64,000 nucleotides of DNA from Closterium sp. Naga37s-1 (Eukaryota > Streptophyta > Zygnematophyceae > Desmidiales > Closteriaceae): NCBI GenBank assembly GCA_947471745.1, contig CANJKZ010000169.1:1682001-1746000 (forward strand), written 5' to 3'. A model generated the notes under the pieces. That model saw nothing but the letters and a program-made list of their open reading frames with translations, did no database searches and was not told the origin of the DNA. A program made the translations under genes and the position numbers. Position 1 is the stretch's first letter, and every line of letters starts with the position of its first letter. Positions 19,701 to 31,440 of the stretch are shown piece after piece.

Positions 19701-20843
19701 CACCCCCATAGTCTAGGTGACGGTAGCCCTGTGGAAAGCAACATATATCTCAGGGTGGGTCTCAAGGACACACACAGTCTGAGAGCACAAAAGGGTCACA
19801 TGACCAGTCAGCAAGAACAAGACAAATCTCATGGTGGAGCTCAAAGTCACCACACACTCCGAGAACAAGCAAGGGGCCACAAGGCCAGTCCACATACACG
19901 TATTTAGCAAATATAAGGAGATGCAAGAGTACAAGGCAAGCAGGACAAAGCATCTCAACATAAGCAAGTGAGGATGGGTAGGCACAAGGCAAAGCTGGGT
20001 GCAGAAACGTTGGTGGTCACAAGGCGGCAACGCCTTGGTGAAGATATCTGCAGTGTTGGCCTCAGGGACCACATGTCGTACCAGTGCCTAGCCACGCTGC
20101 TGCAACTCACGCAGAAGGAAGTAACGAAGCTGGATGAGCTTCGCTTTCCCAACCAGTCGGGGCTCCTCACACAACAGAACAGCAGACCTGTTGTCGGCGA
20201 ACAAGAATGGGGGAGAGCGAGGCCGCTCACCAAGGTCGGTGAGGAGGAAAGACAGCCAGCGAAGCTCCTGAGCAGCCATGGCCGCAGCCTACACCTCTGC
20301 CTCACAGCTGGAACCGGAGACGGACGACGCTCGAGTCGACTGCCACGAAACAGCACCTGTCCCGAGGCTTAAGGATTACCCCTGTGTAGACCGACGCGTC
20401 TCCGCATCGTCGGCCCACGACGAGTCCGAGAAACCTGTGAGTATAACTGGCTGCTTCCCTCCAAGACCAAGTCCCATGCCAGATGTACTCGCCACATACT
20501 TCGCCACCCTCTTAGCAGCGTACTAGTGAAACGGACGGTGTCCCCCAAGCGCAACAAAACGCGCAAGGACGCTAAGAGGGTAAGCTAGGTCTGGGCGAGT
20601 ACAGATCATCAGGTACACGAGACAACCCACCAGCTCAGGATATGGACCACTGAACTCAAATAACTCGTCCGAAGGTGGTGCCGTGAACCCATGATCCACA
20701 GCAAGAGGGGTGAGCAGTACCTTGGAGAACGGGAAGCGAAACCGCGTGAGGATCTGCTCGACCATATGCGACTGAGTCAGCGTATTGGTGCGAGCTGCCC
20801 TGTTCTGGTGATCTGCAGGCCAAGGTAGTGCTGCAGCTCACGT
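19571..20843 (-). mobile_element. Cop-6: Ty1/copia 3' fragment
   Basis: Reading the minus strand from 20843: late RT (LQITR, GPYPELVGCLVYLM) and RNase H (about 20480-19990; AAAMAAQELRWL and NTADIFTKALPPCDHQRF), a 3' untranslated block with GGCC-TTGT-GGCC at about 19868, then an LTR (19571-19700). Sequence is closest to Cop-17. The upstream portion is missing and the fragment abuts Cop-7 of opposite orientation near 20843. It is broken, with about four interruptions. Confidence 0.82.
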
Positions 20844-22160
20844 TCTCGTCCCTCGTCCTCTGTCCATGGCTATCACATTATGAGCCTCCGTACTTCTCCT
20901 CCTCGTGTGTCTCCTCCTCTTCTTCCCTCTCCTCCTCAGTCATCCCTCACTGTGTTTCCTCCTCCGTTCTCTGAATTCCTTCATGACGCTCGTCGAACAA
21001 TATGTTTTGTCCTTTCCTCTCTTGTCACACGCCCTACGGCTCCTCCTTCGTATTTCTCATCTCTTGTCGCTGCTGTCTCTGACTTTGCCTCTGCCTAGAC
21101 TACAGTGCTCAGTCAGTCACCAACTCTCCCCGTCCTCCGTCTGTAGGGGGTGAGTTTGCCCTTGGCTGTGACGTCCTAGAGGATAGGCAGTTTGAGTTGG
21201 CTTTCCTTGCAGCCGCTGCTCCCCATCTCTTTGCCATGCTGGTAGCTCCTGAGGGTGACCCTGACGCCTTTGACATCCCGACTCCTTGCACTTACAATGA
21301 GGCAGTTTTGGGACAGTGGGCCTCTCAGTGGTTAGCAGCCATGGAGTCAGAGACGGCAATTTGGAGGTCCGCAGGAACCTGCATCAACGCCATTCCCCCT
21401 CGTGGGGCAAACATAGTCTATGGCATGTGGATCTTCCAGGTGAAGCGGCCGCGTGGATCACCGCCTGTCTTCAAAGCGTGTTATGTGGAGAGAGCCTTCA
21501 GTCAGCGAGAGGGGGCCGACTTCTTTCAGACCTTCTCTTCCACCCCAAAGATGACTACTCTTCGGGTACTACTGCACGTAGCAACACACCGTAACTACGA
21601 GCTTCACTCACTGGACTTTTCCATTGCATTTCTACAGGGCATGCTCCACGAGCAGATCTGGCTGTGCCGCCCGCCTGGTTTTATTGGGTCATTTTCTCAG
21701 GCGCCTCGCGATTGGCATGACACACTGCGCACCACTCTAAGCTCTCTTGGCTTCTCTCCGTCTTCTGCTGACCCGTCTCTCTTCGTCCGTTCTGGCTCCA
21801 CAGTGTTCTACCTTCTTGTTTATGTCGACGACCTTATATTTGCTACTCCTGACTGAGATGCACTGACCGCAATGAAGGTCGAGCTGCAAAGGAGCCACAC
21901 ATGCACCGACTAAGGTGACTTGAATCACTATCTTGGCCTGCAGATCACTCGAGACAGAGCAGCACGCACCATTACACTGTCACAGACGCACATGGTGCAG
22001 CAGATCCTCGGCCGGTTCGGCTTTTCCTTCTCTTCCCCACAGGCAAATCCGCTCGATGTTGACCACGGACTTTTTGCTCCTGTTCCTGACGAGCCTGCTC
22101 AGCCTAGTGGTCAGTACCCTGAGCTGGTAGGCTGCCTCATGTACCTGATGACCTGTACTC

Positions 22161-22284
22161 TGTGCACGAGTCCTAGACCGTTCTTCGCGCTCTACCACTC
22201 GCCGGTGTTCGTTGCACTGCACACTACTTTTGTGAAACCACGCATTGTTGAATAAGGCCGTGTCGGCGTACACGTTGGGACTAG
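22161..22284. other. Unrecognised segment, left part
   Basis: No copia, gypsy or repeat signature. It is continuous, across Cop-8, with 29489-29754 and together with it splits Cop-7. I found no clear target duplication or terminal inverted repeat. Confidence 0.5.
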
Positions 22285-22411
22285 TGTGAGAGAAGTACGA
22301 GGAATGAAATGATTAGAAATGAGTTGGGTACAAATAGGGAAACCTAGAAATGTAGTACCCCCTATTGTCTAACCCACTACAGCCTAAACAGGCTATAACA
22401 TAAGTTTGACA
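22285..22411 (-). repeat. Cop-8 3' LTR (127 bp)
   Basis: Minus strand starts TGTCAAACTT and ends TTCTCTCACA, preceded on that strand by the polypurine tract GCCTTTGGGGGTG. Confidence 0.93.
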
Positions 22412-22638
22412 CACCCCCAAAGGCAAAGTGGGGGAGAACAAGAGGTCACAAGACCAGACAAGAAAAGCAAAGCAAGCTCAGGGTGGATCTCAAGGATACC
22501 ACACAAATTCCAAGCACAAGCAAGAGGTCACAAGACCAGTTCACATGCAGTTTAATAATATAACAAGAGGTACAGTGATCACAACCTAGCAAGTGTAAGC
22601 ATGCAGGTATATGTATAGAGATCACAGTACAAGCAGAG
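22412..22638 (-). other. Cop-8 3' untranslated block with two hairpins
   Basis: Two copies of a GGTC-TTGT-GACC hairpin (plus-strand GGTCACAAGACC at 22444-22455 and 22526-22537), 70 nt apart. In most relatives the hairpin nearer pol is GGCC-TTGT-GGCC, so this copy shows a paired change that keeps the stem. Confidence 0.8.
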
Positions 22639-25600
22639 TCAAGAAGTAAGCAAGTGAGGCACAGTAGGCACAAGGCCTAGAACAGTACAGAAACGCTGAT
22701 GATCACAAGGCTGAAGCGCCTTGGTGAACACATCAGCAGTGTTGGCCCGAGTGGCCACGTAAGCAAGACGAAGCTGACCACGCTGCTGCAACTCTCGAGC
22801 AAGGAAGTAGCGCAGAGCGATGTGCTTCGTTCTGTGCTCCAGTCTGTGCTCCTGACACAAGGCAATCATGGCCTTGTTGTCGACGTACAGCACTGGAGGA
22901 GAACGAGGCGGCTCTCCAAGGTCAGTCAGCAGGTAGGTGAGCCAGCGTAACTCCTGTGCAGCCATGGCCCCAGCGTAGATCTCAGCCTCACAACTGGAGC
23001 TGAGAACAGAAGACGAGCGGGTAGACCGCCAAGAAACAGAGCCGGAGCCAAGGCTGAAGGTGTAACCCTGTGACGACCGCTGCGTAGTCAAGTCGTCAGC
23101 CCAAGAAGCGTCAGCATGACCAGTGAGGACAACTGGACCTCGCCCTCCAAGCACGAGCCCCATGCCCGAAGTACTGCACAAGTAGCGCAACACCCTCTTA
23201 GCAGCATCCATGTGCTCCTTCCTGTGTCGGCCAGGAGCAACATAGCGTGCTAGGATGCTAAGAGGGTAGGCTAGGTCAGGTCGAGTGCAGGTCATCAGGT
23301 ACATGAGGCAGCCCACAAGCTCTGGATACGGGCCACTCGGCTCTACGGACTCGTCCGAAGGTGGAGCTGAGAGCGAGTGACCGGTAGGCAGAGGAGTGGA
23401 CTGTGGCGAGGAGTACGTGAAGCGGAAGCGCTGAAGGACCTGCTGCACCATGTGTGACTGAGTCAAGGTAATGGTGCGCTGTGCTCTGTCCCGGGTGATC
23501 CGCAAGCCAAGATAGCTTGTCAGCTCACCCACGTCTGTGCACGTGTGTCTCTTCTGCAGCTCCGACTTCACGTGGGCGAGTGCCTCAGTGTCAGCAGTAG
23601 CAAAGACCAGGTCGTCTACATACACGAGGATGTAGAACGGCGGCAGAGTGATGTCGGTGCGTAGAAACAGCGACGGGTCAGCAGTAGAAGGAGCAAACCC
23701 AAGAGCAGCAAGAGTCGTCCTCAGTGTGTCGTGCCACTCACGGGGTGCCTGGCGGAGACCGTAGACTGGCCGCCGGAGGCTCCACTGGGTACCAGCAGGA
23801 AACGACCCAGTGAAGCCAGGTGGGCGGCGCAGCCAGATCTCCTCGTGCAGGCTGCCCTGTAGGAAAGCAGTGCTGAAGTCAAGAGAGTGGAGCTCGTAGT
23901 CACGCTGAGCGGCGACGTGCAGCAGAACCCAAAGAGTGGTCATCTTCGGGGTAGGGGAGAAGGTCTGGAAGAAGTCAACTCCCTCACGCTGACTGAAGCC
24001 TCGTGCAACGTAACGCGCCTTGAAGACAGGCGGAGAACCCGGCGGCCGCTTCACCCTGAAAATCCACATGCCACTGACGATGTTCGCCCCAGGTGGGGGA
24101 ACCTCGTCGACGTAGGTGCCTGTGGACTTCCAGGAAGCCATCTCTGCGTCCATGGCTGACTGCCATGATAGGAGTAGGGACCCTCTATCGCCTCTGCGTA
24201 AGAGCGCGGGGTAGGGATGTCTGGTGCATCCGGGTCTCCCTCAGGGGCAATCAGCATGGACACGAGATGAGGTAAAGCAGCGGCAAAGCACTCAAACTCC
24301 TCCTGTCTGTCCTCAAGGACGTCCGTGCCTAGAGCACACTCACCCCCGACGGACGGAGGACAGACAGACTGAGACTCAGACTCTGCAACAAGGCTAGCGG
24401 CGTAGTCTAGACGACAGGCGGCAGCAAAGTCAACAAGCTCAGCAACTAGAGCAGACGCAGCAGCGGACTCAAAGGAAGGGTCAGTGACAACAGTAGCGAG
24501 GAAACGTGTGACAGTAGGACTGGCAGCACGAAGAGAGTAAGACTCCGGGTCCGGACCGTCAGGAAGAGAAGACGCAGGAGGAGACGGCAGAGGGACACGC
24601 TGTGGAGCAGTGGAAGGACGCAGAGTCATATATTGAGTGCCAGGGACAGGAGGAGGACACTCACGCGGAACACGACGACCAGCGCGGACAGCGCGGACAG
24701 GCGACCCTGGACGAGACTCAGGCGACGCTGGACGAGACTCAGGCTCTCGACGCTCCGTAAGACCTCTAGTCGGCCAAGCTTAAGGAGAAGGACTAGGCAG
24801 CGGAGAGGCAAGCTGTAACTGTGACTGCGACTGGACAGGCTGTGGACTCAGTAGGGGAGGAGTAGGACCAGTAGAGGGCGGGAGGCCAAGAACCTGCTGA
24901 AGGAGCGGAACGTAGTACGGCCGCGGCCTCGCAGCACCTCCTGAACCAGCAGAGACAGCACCAGCACCCTTAGCCCCAGGGTCTCCAACTACAACTCCCG
25001 CAACACCACCAGCAGCTCCAGCAGCTCCAGCACCTCCAGCTCCAACTCCCGCAGTAGCTCCAGTCCCAGCAGCTCCAGTACCTCCAGTACGAGCACCTCC
25101 AGGACCAGCGGCTCTAGCAGCTCCAGCACCAGCAGCACCTCCAGCAGCTCCAGCACCAACAGCACCTCCAGCAGCACCAGCACCAGCAGCACCTCCAGCA
25201 GCACCAGCACCAACAGCACCTCCAGCAGCACCACCAGCAGCTCCAGCACCAGCAGCACCTCCAGCAGCTCCAGCACCAGCAGCACCTCCAGCAGTAGGCC
25301 CCCCAGCTCCAGCAGCACGGCTACAGCGCCGAGCGTACCACTCACGAAGCTGCCGTGGAGAGAGGGGCTCCCTCCTCGACGGGACACTCGGAGGACCTCC
25401 AATCGCAGCACCCCCAGGCTCAGCACCCCCAGGCGCAGCACCCCCAGACTCAGCAACCCCAGGCTCAGCACCCCCAGGCTCAGCACCCCCAGACCCGGCA
25501 CCCTCAGGCTCAGCACCCCTAGCAGCACCAGAGTCAACAGCTACCTCAAAAGGCTCGACTGCGTCTACCTGAGACACACCTGAGGGGGAAGGACCCTGAG

Positions 25601-28506
25601 GGGGGAGGGGGTCTACTGGAGGAGGACCTGGCGCGAGGAAGAGCGGCGGGGGGGGGAGGGGGGCAGTGCGGTAGGGGAAGAGACGGTAGTAAGGAACCGA
25701 CTCGTCAAACGTGACGTCCTGAGAGGACAGAACACGGCGCGAGGTGGGGTGGTAAAACTGCCAACCAGGCGCGTCAGGGGGGAAGCCAAGGAAGACGCAG
25801 GGAACGGCACGGGAGGACAGCTTGTCCGCAGACAAGTCGCGGACAAAAGCTCGAGATCCCCAGACACGGAACACAGACGCATCGCCAACCTTCCCCGTCC
25901 ACCGCAAAGTGGGGGTGGTCTCCGGCATGGAGACCCGGGGCTGGAGGTTGATCTGATGCGCCGCGTACTGAACCGCGAACGGCCGCAGAAAATGGGGAGC
26001 AGCCGCATGGATCATGGACGTACGAGCGACATCCATGACCATGCCAATGCGGCGCTCAGCAATCCCATTTTGCTGTGGAGAGGCCGGAAGCGTGAACGTC
26101 TGGCGGATGCCCTCCGCCCGACAGAAGGCCCGCAGAAGGTCGGAGGAAAACTCTCCACCTCTGTCTGAGTGCAGACGCACAACAGGAAAGTCCGAGCCGA
26201 AACTCTCTCTGAGCTGGAGACGAGCAGCGCGGATCCAGTCGATCAACACCTCAGTGACCTCACCCTTGCGGCGCAAGGGGAAGACCGTGGTGTATCACGA
26301 GTAGTCGTCAACAACCAGCAGGAAGTAACGCTCGTGACCCTGTCCACGGACGCGGGCTGGGACCCACACGTCCATGTGAAGAGTCTGCAGGGGAGCCTCT
26401 GTGGGGGGAAACTCGGAGGAGTGAGGAGCGGCGCGTTGCCGGCCCTCGACGCAGGGAACGCAGGTAGGGGCAGGCCCCGGAGGAAGAGGTGGGAGGGACT
26501 CAGGAAGACCTGAGACCAGGACACGGGAGGTCATGCCTCGAAGACGAGGCAGGGAGGGGTGACCAAGGCGGTGGTGCCAAAGGAGAGTCTCGTGGGCCAG
26601 GAGGCGACACGAGCAGGGGGCAGACTCAGGGCCAGACCGGGATGCTACAGCAAACACCTGACCTGACGCGGCTACCTGACTAGGAGGAGACTCAGTGGTA
26701 AGGGTGTACAGGCTGGACCCTGGCCTACGGGTGAACGTGGCCAGGTGACGGCCCGTCCGAGCACACGTGCAGTGCGTCACACGCTGGTAGGCAGGGGTGA
26801 ACTGGTGAACACCCCCATCCTGAAGATCAGCACCCGCCACCAAGTTCGTAGAGAACGAGGGGAGGTGAAGACCAGACAGCGAGCCGGACGGAGCAGCAAG
26901 ACACGGGAGGACAGTGGAGGAACGGGCCACAACTGGTCCCCCAGAGGGGTCAGCCAGAGAGACTGCCACCGGCCGACTGAGCGGCGAGAGTGTGGTGCAG
27001 TCGCGAAAGAAGGAACGGGAAGCACCCGAGTCAAGGGTGAAATTGTGCAAGACCTGAGTCGACGCGGTACCTGAGAGAGAAGCCTCACCAGCACCTGGAG
27101 CAGCAGACTCACTAACACCTAGAGCAGCAGCCTCAATGCCCGGGTCGGGCGGAACACACAGGTAACAGTCACCCTCAGCACTACTAGACACAGCATACAT
27201 AGCAGCAAGGATAGCATCATAATCAAGATCATAGATAGCAACCCCCGACTTAAGCAGAATATCCTAGTGAGGGATCTCAGAGGAGCCAGGGAACTGAGTA
27301 CGCCAGGCGTCAGTCAGGCGGCCGAAGCAGCGTGGTGTGGTGTGCGGGCCTCCGCACGTCTCTCCACTGCGGTCGCCGGTGCGAAGAACGTAGGTGCAGG
27401 GACCAGCACCCCCAGACCTCCCACGCCCAGCGTACCACTCACGAAGCTGCTAAGGCGACGGGGTCTCACGGGAGCACTGCTGCTGCTGGCGCTGGCCACT
27501 ACTAGAGCCTCCCCGCTGCCCACCACCACCCCCGCCACCCCCACCTCCTCCGCCGCCGCCACCACCTCCACCCCCACTCCCGCTGCCTCCGCTGCCTCCA
27601 CCTCCACCGCCGCCACCGAAGCCCCCACTCGCGCCACCACTCCCACCTCCACCCCCACCCCCTCCGCCTCCTCCACCGCCACTACCGCCGCCCCCTCCAT
27701 CCCCTCCACCCCCCTTGCCCTCCTTGCCCTTGCTGGTGCGGCACCTGCCACTAGGAGCAGACGCAACGCCGACCGTCTCGGTGCCAACGAGGTCGACAGC
27801 AGCAGCAGAGGCAACAGAGGGCAAAAGAGGGACGGGGGAGCACCCCTCAAAGAAAGGGGCACGAGGGTCACCACGAGAGGCTCCTACAGCGACTATACTC
27901 TTCTCAGCTGCAAGGAGGCGCTCCTCGAGGAGGTCAACGGTGAGCGTGGTGGGGCAAAGGGAGAGGAAGTGGTCCCTGACCGAGCAAAGGGAGTCAGGGA
28001 GCCGGGTGACGAGGTAGTAGAGAGTGATGTACATAGGGGGGGGGGTTCTTGGCGCAGAACTCGGCAGGAAGCGCAGCGCGGTAGCGGGTGTCACTAGTGC
28101 GGAGGTGCGTAATGAGGTCAGCGACTGTGGCAAAAGCGGCTAGGTCAGGGAACAGGTACGGCAGCATGAGGCGGCTAAGGGCAGCAGTGGCAGGGGAGGA
28201 GTAGCGCGCAACAACAGCAGTGTACAGAGTGCTAGCAGACTTGTACTGGCTAAAGTGCGCGCGCTCAGCAGACGGCAGGTGACTACGGACAGCAAGACGG
28301 GCAGCAGCATCGCGCGTGGTCCACTGTGAGCGAACAGTACTGGCAGCATCAGCAGCAGGTGCAGCAGAGGCGCCAGAAGTGAGATCAAACAGTGAGACTC
28401 CATCCTTGCTATCGCACTGCAGAAACAGCTGCAAATCATCTACCCAGACCTCAAAATCGACCGCTCGACCCTCAGCATCGAAGGTGAGTACATTAGGGTT
28501 TGCCAT
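22639..28506 (-). pseudogene. Cop-8 gag-pol region (broken)
   Basis: Coding remains of a Cop-4-like polyprotein. Gag begins at 28506 with the family start MANPNVLTFDAEG. The knuckle keeps the wide C-x13-C-x3-H-x4-C spacing (CTYVLRTGDRSGET then CGGPH and RCF). Also visible are protease LDSGASRSFFRD, integrase motifs DVWVP, HSDRGGEF and NGIAERRIG, RT with VYVDDL (near 23610) and RNase H with LTGHADASWADD. About five interruptions; all enzymatic regions remain recognisable. Confidence 0.88.
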
Positions 28507-28889
28507 AGCAGCAGGAGCAGCAGCCGTGGCCTAGCGGCAGCAGTAGCAGTAGCAGCGCGACTCAACAAGGCGGCGCGGTTCGGTAGGGCGGCTCGGCTAG
28601 GCAGGGCGGCGCGGGTGCGGCAGTGCACTTACCAGTGGCGGAAGTGGTGGGCCGCTACTGGTGGGGCTGGGCCGGGGCGCGTCGGCAGAGCAGGGGGCCG
28701 CCAGAAGGAGGGGCCGCGGCGAGGCGGCAGGGCAGGGCCGGGACAGGCGCGTCGGCAGGGCGGCTGCAGGCTCGGCAGCGGCAGCAGGGCCGCTACGGTG
28801 GCAGCTGCTGCTGCGGTAGGGACGGCGACGGCAGCTGCTGCAGGGACGGCAGCTGCTGCAGGGACGGCGACGACGGGGCGGCAGAGCCG

Positions 28890-29220
28890 CTACGGCGGCA
28901 GCAGGGGCGAAGGCAGCTGCTGCAGGGGCGGCGACGACGGGGCGGCAGAGCCGCGAAGGGCCGCGAAGGGGGGCCGCGAAAGGGCCGCGAAGGGGCCGCG
29001 AAGGGCCGCGAAGGGGGGCCGAGAAGGGCCGTGAGGGGGACCGCGATGAGCCGCGAAGGGGCCGCGAAGGGCCGTGAGGGGGCCGCGAAGGGCCGCGAAG
29101 GGGCCGCGAAGGGCCGTGAGGGGGCCGCGAAGGGCCACGAAGGGGCCGCGAAGGGCCGCAAGAGGGGTCGCGAAGGGCCGAGAAGGAGCCGCGAAGGGGC
29201 CGTAAGGGGCGCGACGGGCC
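28890..29220 (-). repeat. GC-rich short-unit repeat in the Cop-8 leader
   Basis: Plus-strand words GCCGCGAAGGG and GCCGTGAGGGG alternate at roughly 10-16 bp spacing. No convincing coding frame; it occupies the same leader position as the 31/32-bp arrays of Cop-4. Confidence 0.75.
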
Positions 29221-29350
29221 GCTAAGGGCAGAGCACGCGACGGGCAAGGGGCGCAACTAAGGCAGGCGCGAAGCGCGCTTCGGGCAGGTAAGGAAAAAAA
29301 AAAATCGTAGTGGTGGGCCCTAAAAAAAAACCGGTCCCAATAGGGAACCC

Positions 29351-29361
29351 GCTCTATACCA
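29351..29361 (-). other. Cop-8 primer-binding site
   Basis: Minus-strand TGGTATAGAGC touches the 5' LTR. It resembles the initiator-Met site TGGTATCAGAGC with one base fewer; Cop-17 has the same variant. Confidence 0.75.
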
Positions 29362-29488
29362 TGTGAGAGAAGTACGAGGAATGAAATGACTAGAAATGAG
29401 TTGGGTACAAATAGGGAAACCTAGAAATGTAGTACCCCCTATTGTCTAACCCACTACAGCCTAAACAGGCTATAACATAAGTTTGACA
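29362..29488 (-). repeat. Cop-8 5' LTR (127 bp)
   Basis: About one difference from 22285-22411; target duplicate ACTAG follows at 29489. Confidence 0.93.
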
Positions 29489-29754
29489 ACTAGCCTGAAC
29501 GTTTTTGCCATTGCACAGAGTAGCTCGTCTTCACGCGTTACCGTTAGTGCTTTTTGCTATTTCATGTTTGCTCATGCCTTCGCTCACATTGTACTTTTTC
29601 TTTTACAAGTAGTAAAAGTAACTATGATGATAGTGATACAAATCATTACTAATATTATTGTTAACATTTACACTTTTCCACTCCTACTCACCACCCCCGT
29701 ATGCGCCTCTTCACCTTCAGGCGCGGTGGTGGACAACGTATTCAAGTCAGTGCT
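29489..29754. other. Unrecognised AT-rich segment, right part
   Basis: Continuation of 22161-22284 beyond Cop-8. AT-rich around 29560-29690, with no retroelement motif. A 98-codon open frame here starts within the Cop-8 LTR edge and has no recognisable domain, so I do not call a gene. Confidence 0.5.
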
Positions 29755-30537
29755 CTTGCATACCCTCTCAGCGTACTAGTGTGCTTTGTTGCACCTGGCC
29801 TGCACCGACGTGCCCACTAGGCAGCTGCTAAGAGGGTTTTCCGCTATCCGACGAGACCATCAGGCATGGGGTTTGTGCTTGGAGGGAGACAGCAGGTCAG
29901 GCTCACTGGGCACATCGAGTCGTCGTGGGCGAACGACGATGGGTCTCGGAGGTCTTCACAGGGCTATTGTTTCAGCCTTGGCTCCGGAGCTGTCTCGTGG
30001 AGGTCTACTCGTGCGTCTCCAGTTGCTCCCTCTAGCTGCGAGGATAAGATCTACGCTGGTGCTATGGCTGCACAGAAGCTCTGCTGGCTCACCTTTCTAC
30101 TCACCGACCTGGGTGAGTCGCCTCGCGCTGCCCCGACCTTGTTTGCAGACAACAGTTGTCAAAAGCCTCGACTTGTGGGGCACACGAAGCACGTTTAGCT
30201 GCGGTACTTCTTTTTACGTGAGTTTCAGCCACGCAGCCCGGCACGCGTGGTTTCAGCCAACACCGTTGACATCTTCACCAAGGCACTTCAACCTTTTGAC
30301 CATAAGCGATTTTGTACTCAGCTTGGACTTGTTACTTGTGGTCCTCGCTTGCTTGTTTCTTGATCCTTGTTTTCTTGCTTTGCTTGTTGTATCACATAGA
30401 TATTATACATATATATGTGCGAACTCTTGGACTGGCCTTGTGGCCTTGTTTGTCTCAGAGGTTGGACTAGTTGTGCCACCCTGAACTTGCGTGTTGTTGT
30501 TGCTCAGTGACTGCCTCCTCACCTCACCTAGGGGGTG

Positions 30538-30672
30538 TGTCAAACGTTATTTGTTATATGTTTGGTAGGCTAGGTTGCTTCTGCTAGGGCATACTATAGA
30601 GGGTACATGTTTGGTTGTTCTAACCCTGTATGCCTTCCTACTTGTCATTCTCGTTTAGTACATTCTTTGACA
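30538..30672 (+). repeat. Cop-7 3' LTR (135 bp)
   Basis: Starts TGTCAAACG after the purine tract CTAGGGGGTG and ends CTTTGACA. It is more diverged from the other LTRs than they are from each other. Gyp-2 sequence begins immediately after. Confidence 0.85.
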
Positions 30673-31440
30673 TATAAGCCGGGGCACAAGAACAACAGCC
30701 GACGCACTCAGGCGTCCTGAACACATTGCCGCCCTACAAGTCGATGGCATGAACCCGGTCTTGAAGGGACTCTTCACGCATGGATACACCACTGACCCCG
30801 AAGTCTCCCTAGCAAAGAAACGCCACCTTCTGCATTGGGACTAGGACATTGCATACCGGAAAGGATAAAAAAAAAAATGGGTACCTAATTACCCTCCTTT
30901 GCGCCAGTTATTACTCGACGAATATCATGACATTCTCTGCGGGGGCCACTTCGGTAGTATCAATACGCTTGCCGGTATTGCAAAGCAAAAATATTGCCCC
31001 CACATGACGGATGACGTACAAACATTCGTCACCTCATGTGACACCTGCCACCGGAAGAAGAGTAGCAAGCAGAAGGAAGCTGGATCACTACAGCCTCTTC
31101 CTGTGCCTGAACAGCCTTGTCAAGTTGTTAGCTTAGATTTAATCAAGGTTATTACCTACCAAAGCAGGGTACAACGCCACCCTGGTCGTCATCGTCAAAT
31201 TCTTCAAAATAAGACACTTCATTCAGACACGCACAACGGCTTGCACGGATTTTGACTTCATTCCGTTACGTCATCCCAGAGTATGGCATTACGACCACGC
31301 TGATCTCCAACAGAGATCCCAATTTTACAAGGAAATACTGGAAGGATCTCATGCCGCTAATGGGGACCAAACTTGTTGAGCGCAATACTTGATTTGCACG
31401 GCAACCTACCGCCTATTCGCCGACGGTGAAGGAAAATGGG
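30673..31440 (+). mobile_element. Gyp-2: Ty3/gypsy RNase H-integrase relic
   Basis: A fragment with an RNase H end region (HIAALQVDGM..., about 30720-30850), then the integrase H2C2 zinc-binding region: RQLLLDEYHDILCGGHFG with CDTCHRKKS (about 30900-31070). Integrase-core relics follow (SLDLIKV near 31130 and SNRDPNFTRKYW near 31305). No LTR seen. Broken, with about five interruptions, and old. AT-richer than the copia copies; it may be of the same broad group as Gyp-1 but shares no overlapping region to prove it. Confidence 0.75.

Larger units (their letters stand above)
22285..29488 (-). mobile_element. Cop-8: nearly full-length Ty1/copia
   Basis: A 7,204-bp element with 127-bp LTRs (22285-22411 and 29362-29488) differing at about one site, and target duplication ACTAG (22280-22284 and 29489-29493). 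Minus-strand order: LTR, primer site TGGTATAGAGC, GC-rich leader (about 29340-28507), gag starting MANPNVLTFDAEG at 28506, Gly-rich stretch, zinc-knuckle-like region (about 27400-27320), protease (about 27060-27000), integrase (about 26640-25700), Ala/Gly linker, RT (about 24150-23350), RNase H (to 22639), 3' block, LTR. It is a close relative of Cop-4. Ends are whole; the coding part is broken, with about five interruptions, yet the LTRs say it is recent. Confidence 0.93.
20844..30672 (+). mobile_element. Cop-7: Ty1/copia relic in two parts around a 390-bp segment and Cop-8
   Basis: Left part 20844-22160 holds the pre-RT linker and RT: ANIVYGMWIFQVKRP, an RT core with VYVDDL near 21823, LQITRDRAARTITL, and ends in LMYLMTCT. 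Right part about 29755-30672 resumes at the point in the family where the left part stops (AYPLS), followed by RNase H, a 3' untranslated block and an LTR (30538-30672). Between them sit an unrecognised segment (22161-22284 and 29489-29754) and Cop-8. The upstream half is missing. It is broken, with about five interruptions besides the insertions. Both parts are closest to Cop-17. Confidence 0.75.

Noticed and set aside
29483-29779. 98-codon hydrophobic small protein
   Set aside because: The frame opens in the Cop-8 LTR edge and ends in the Cop-7 RT relic; composition explains the hydrophobic run.
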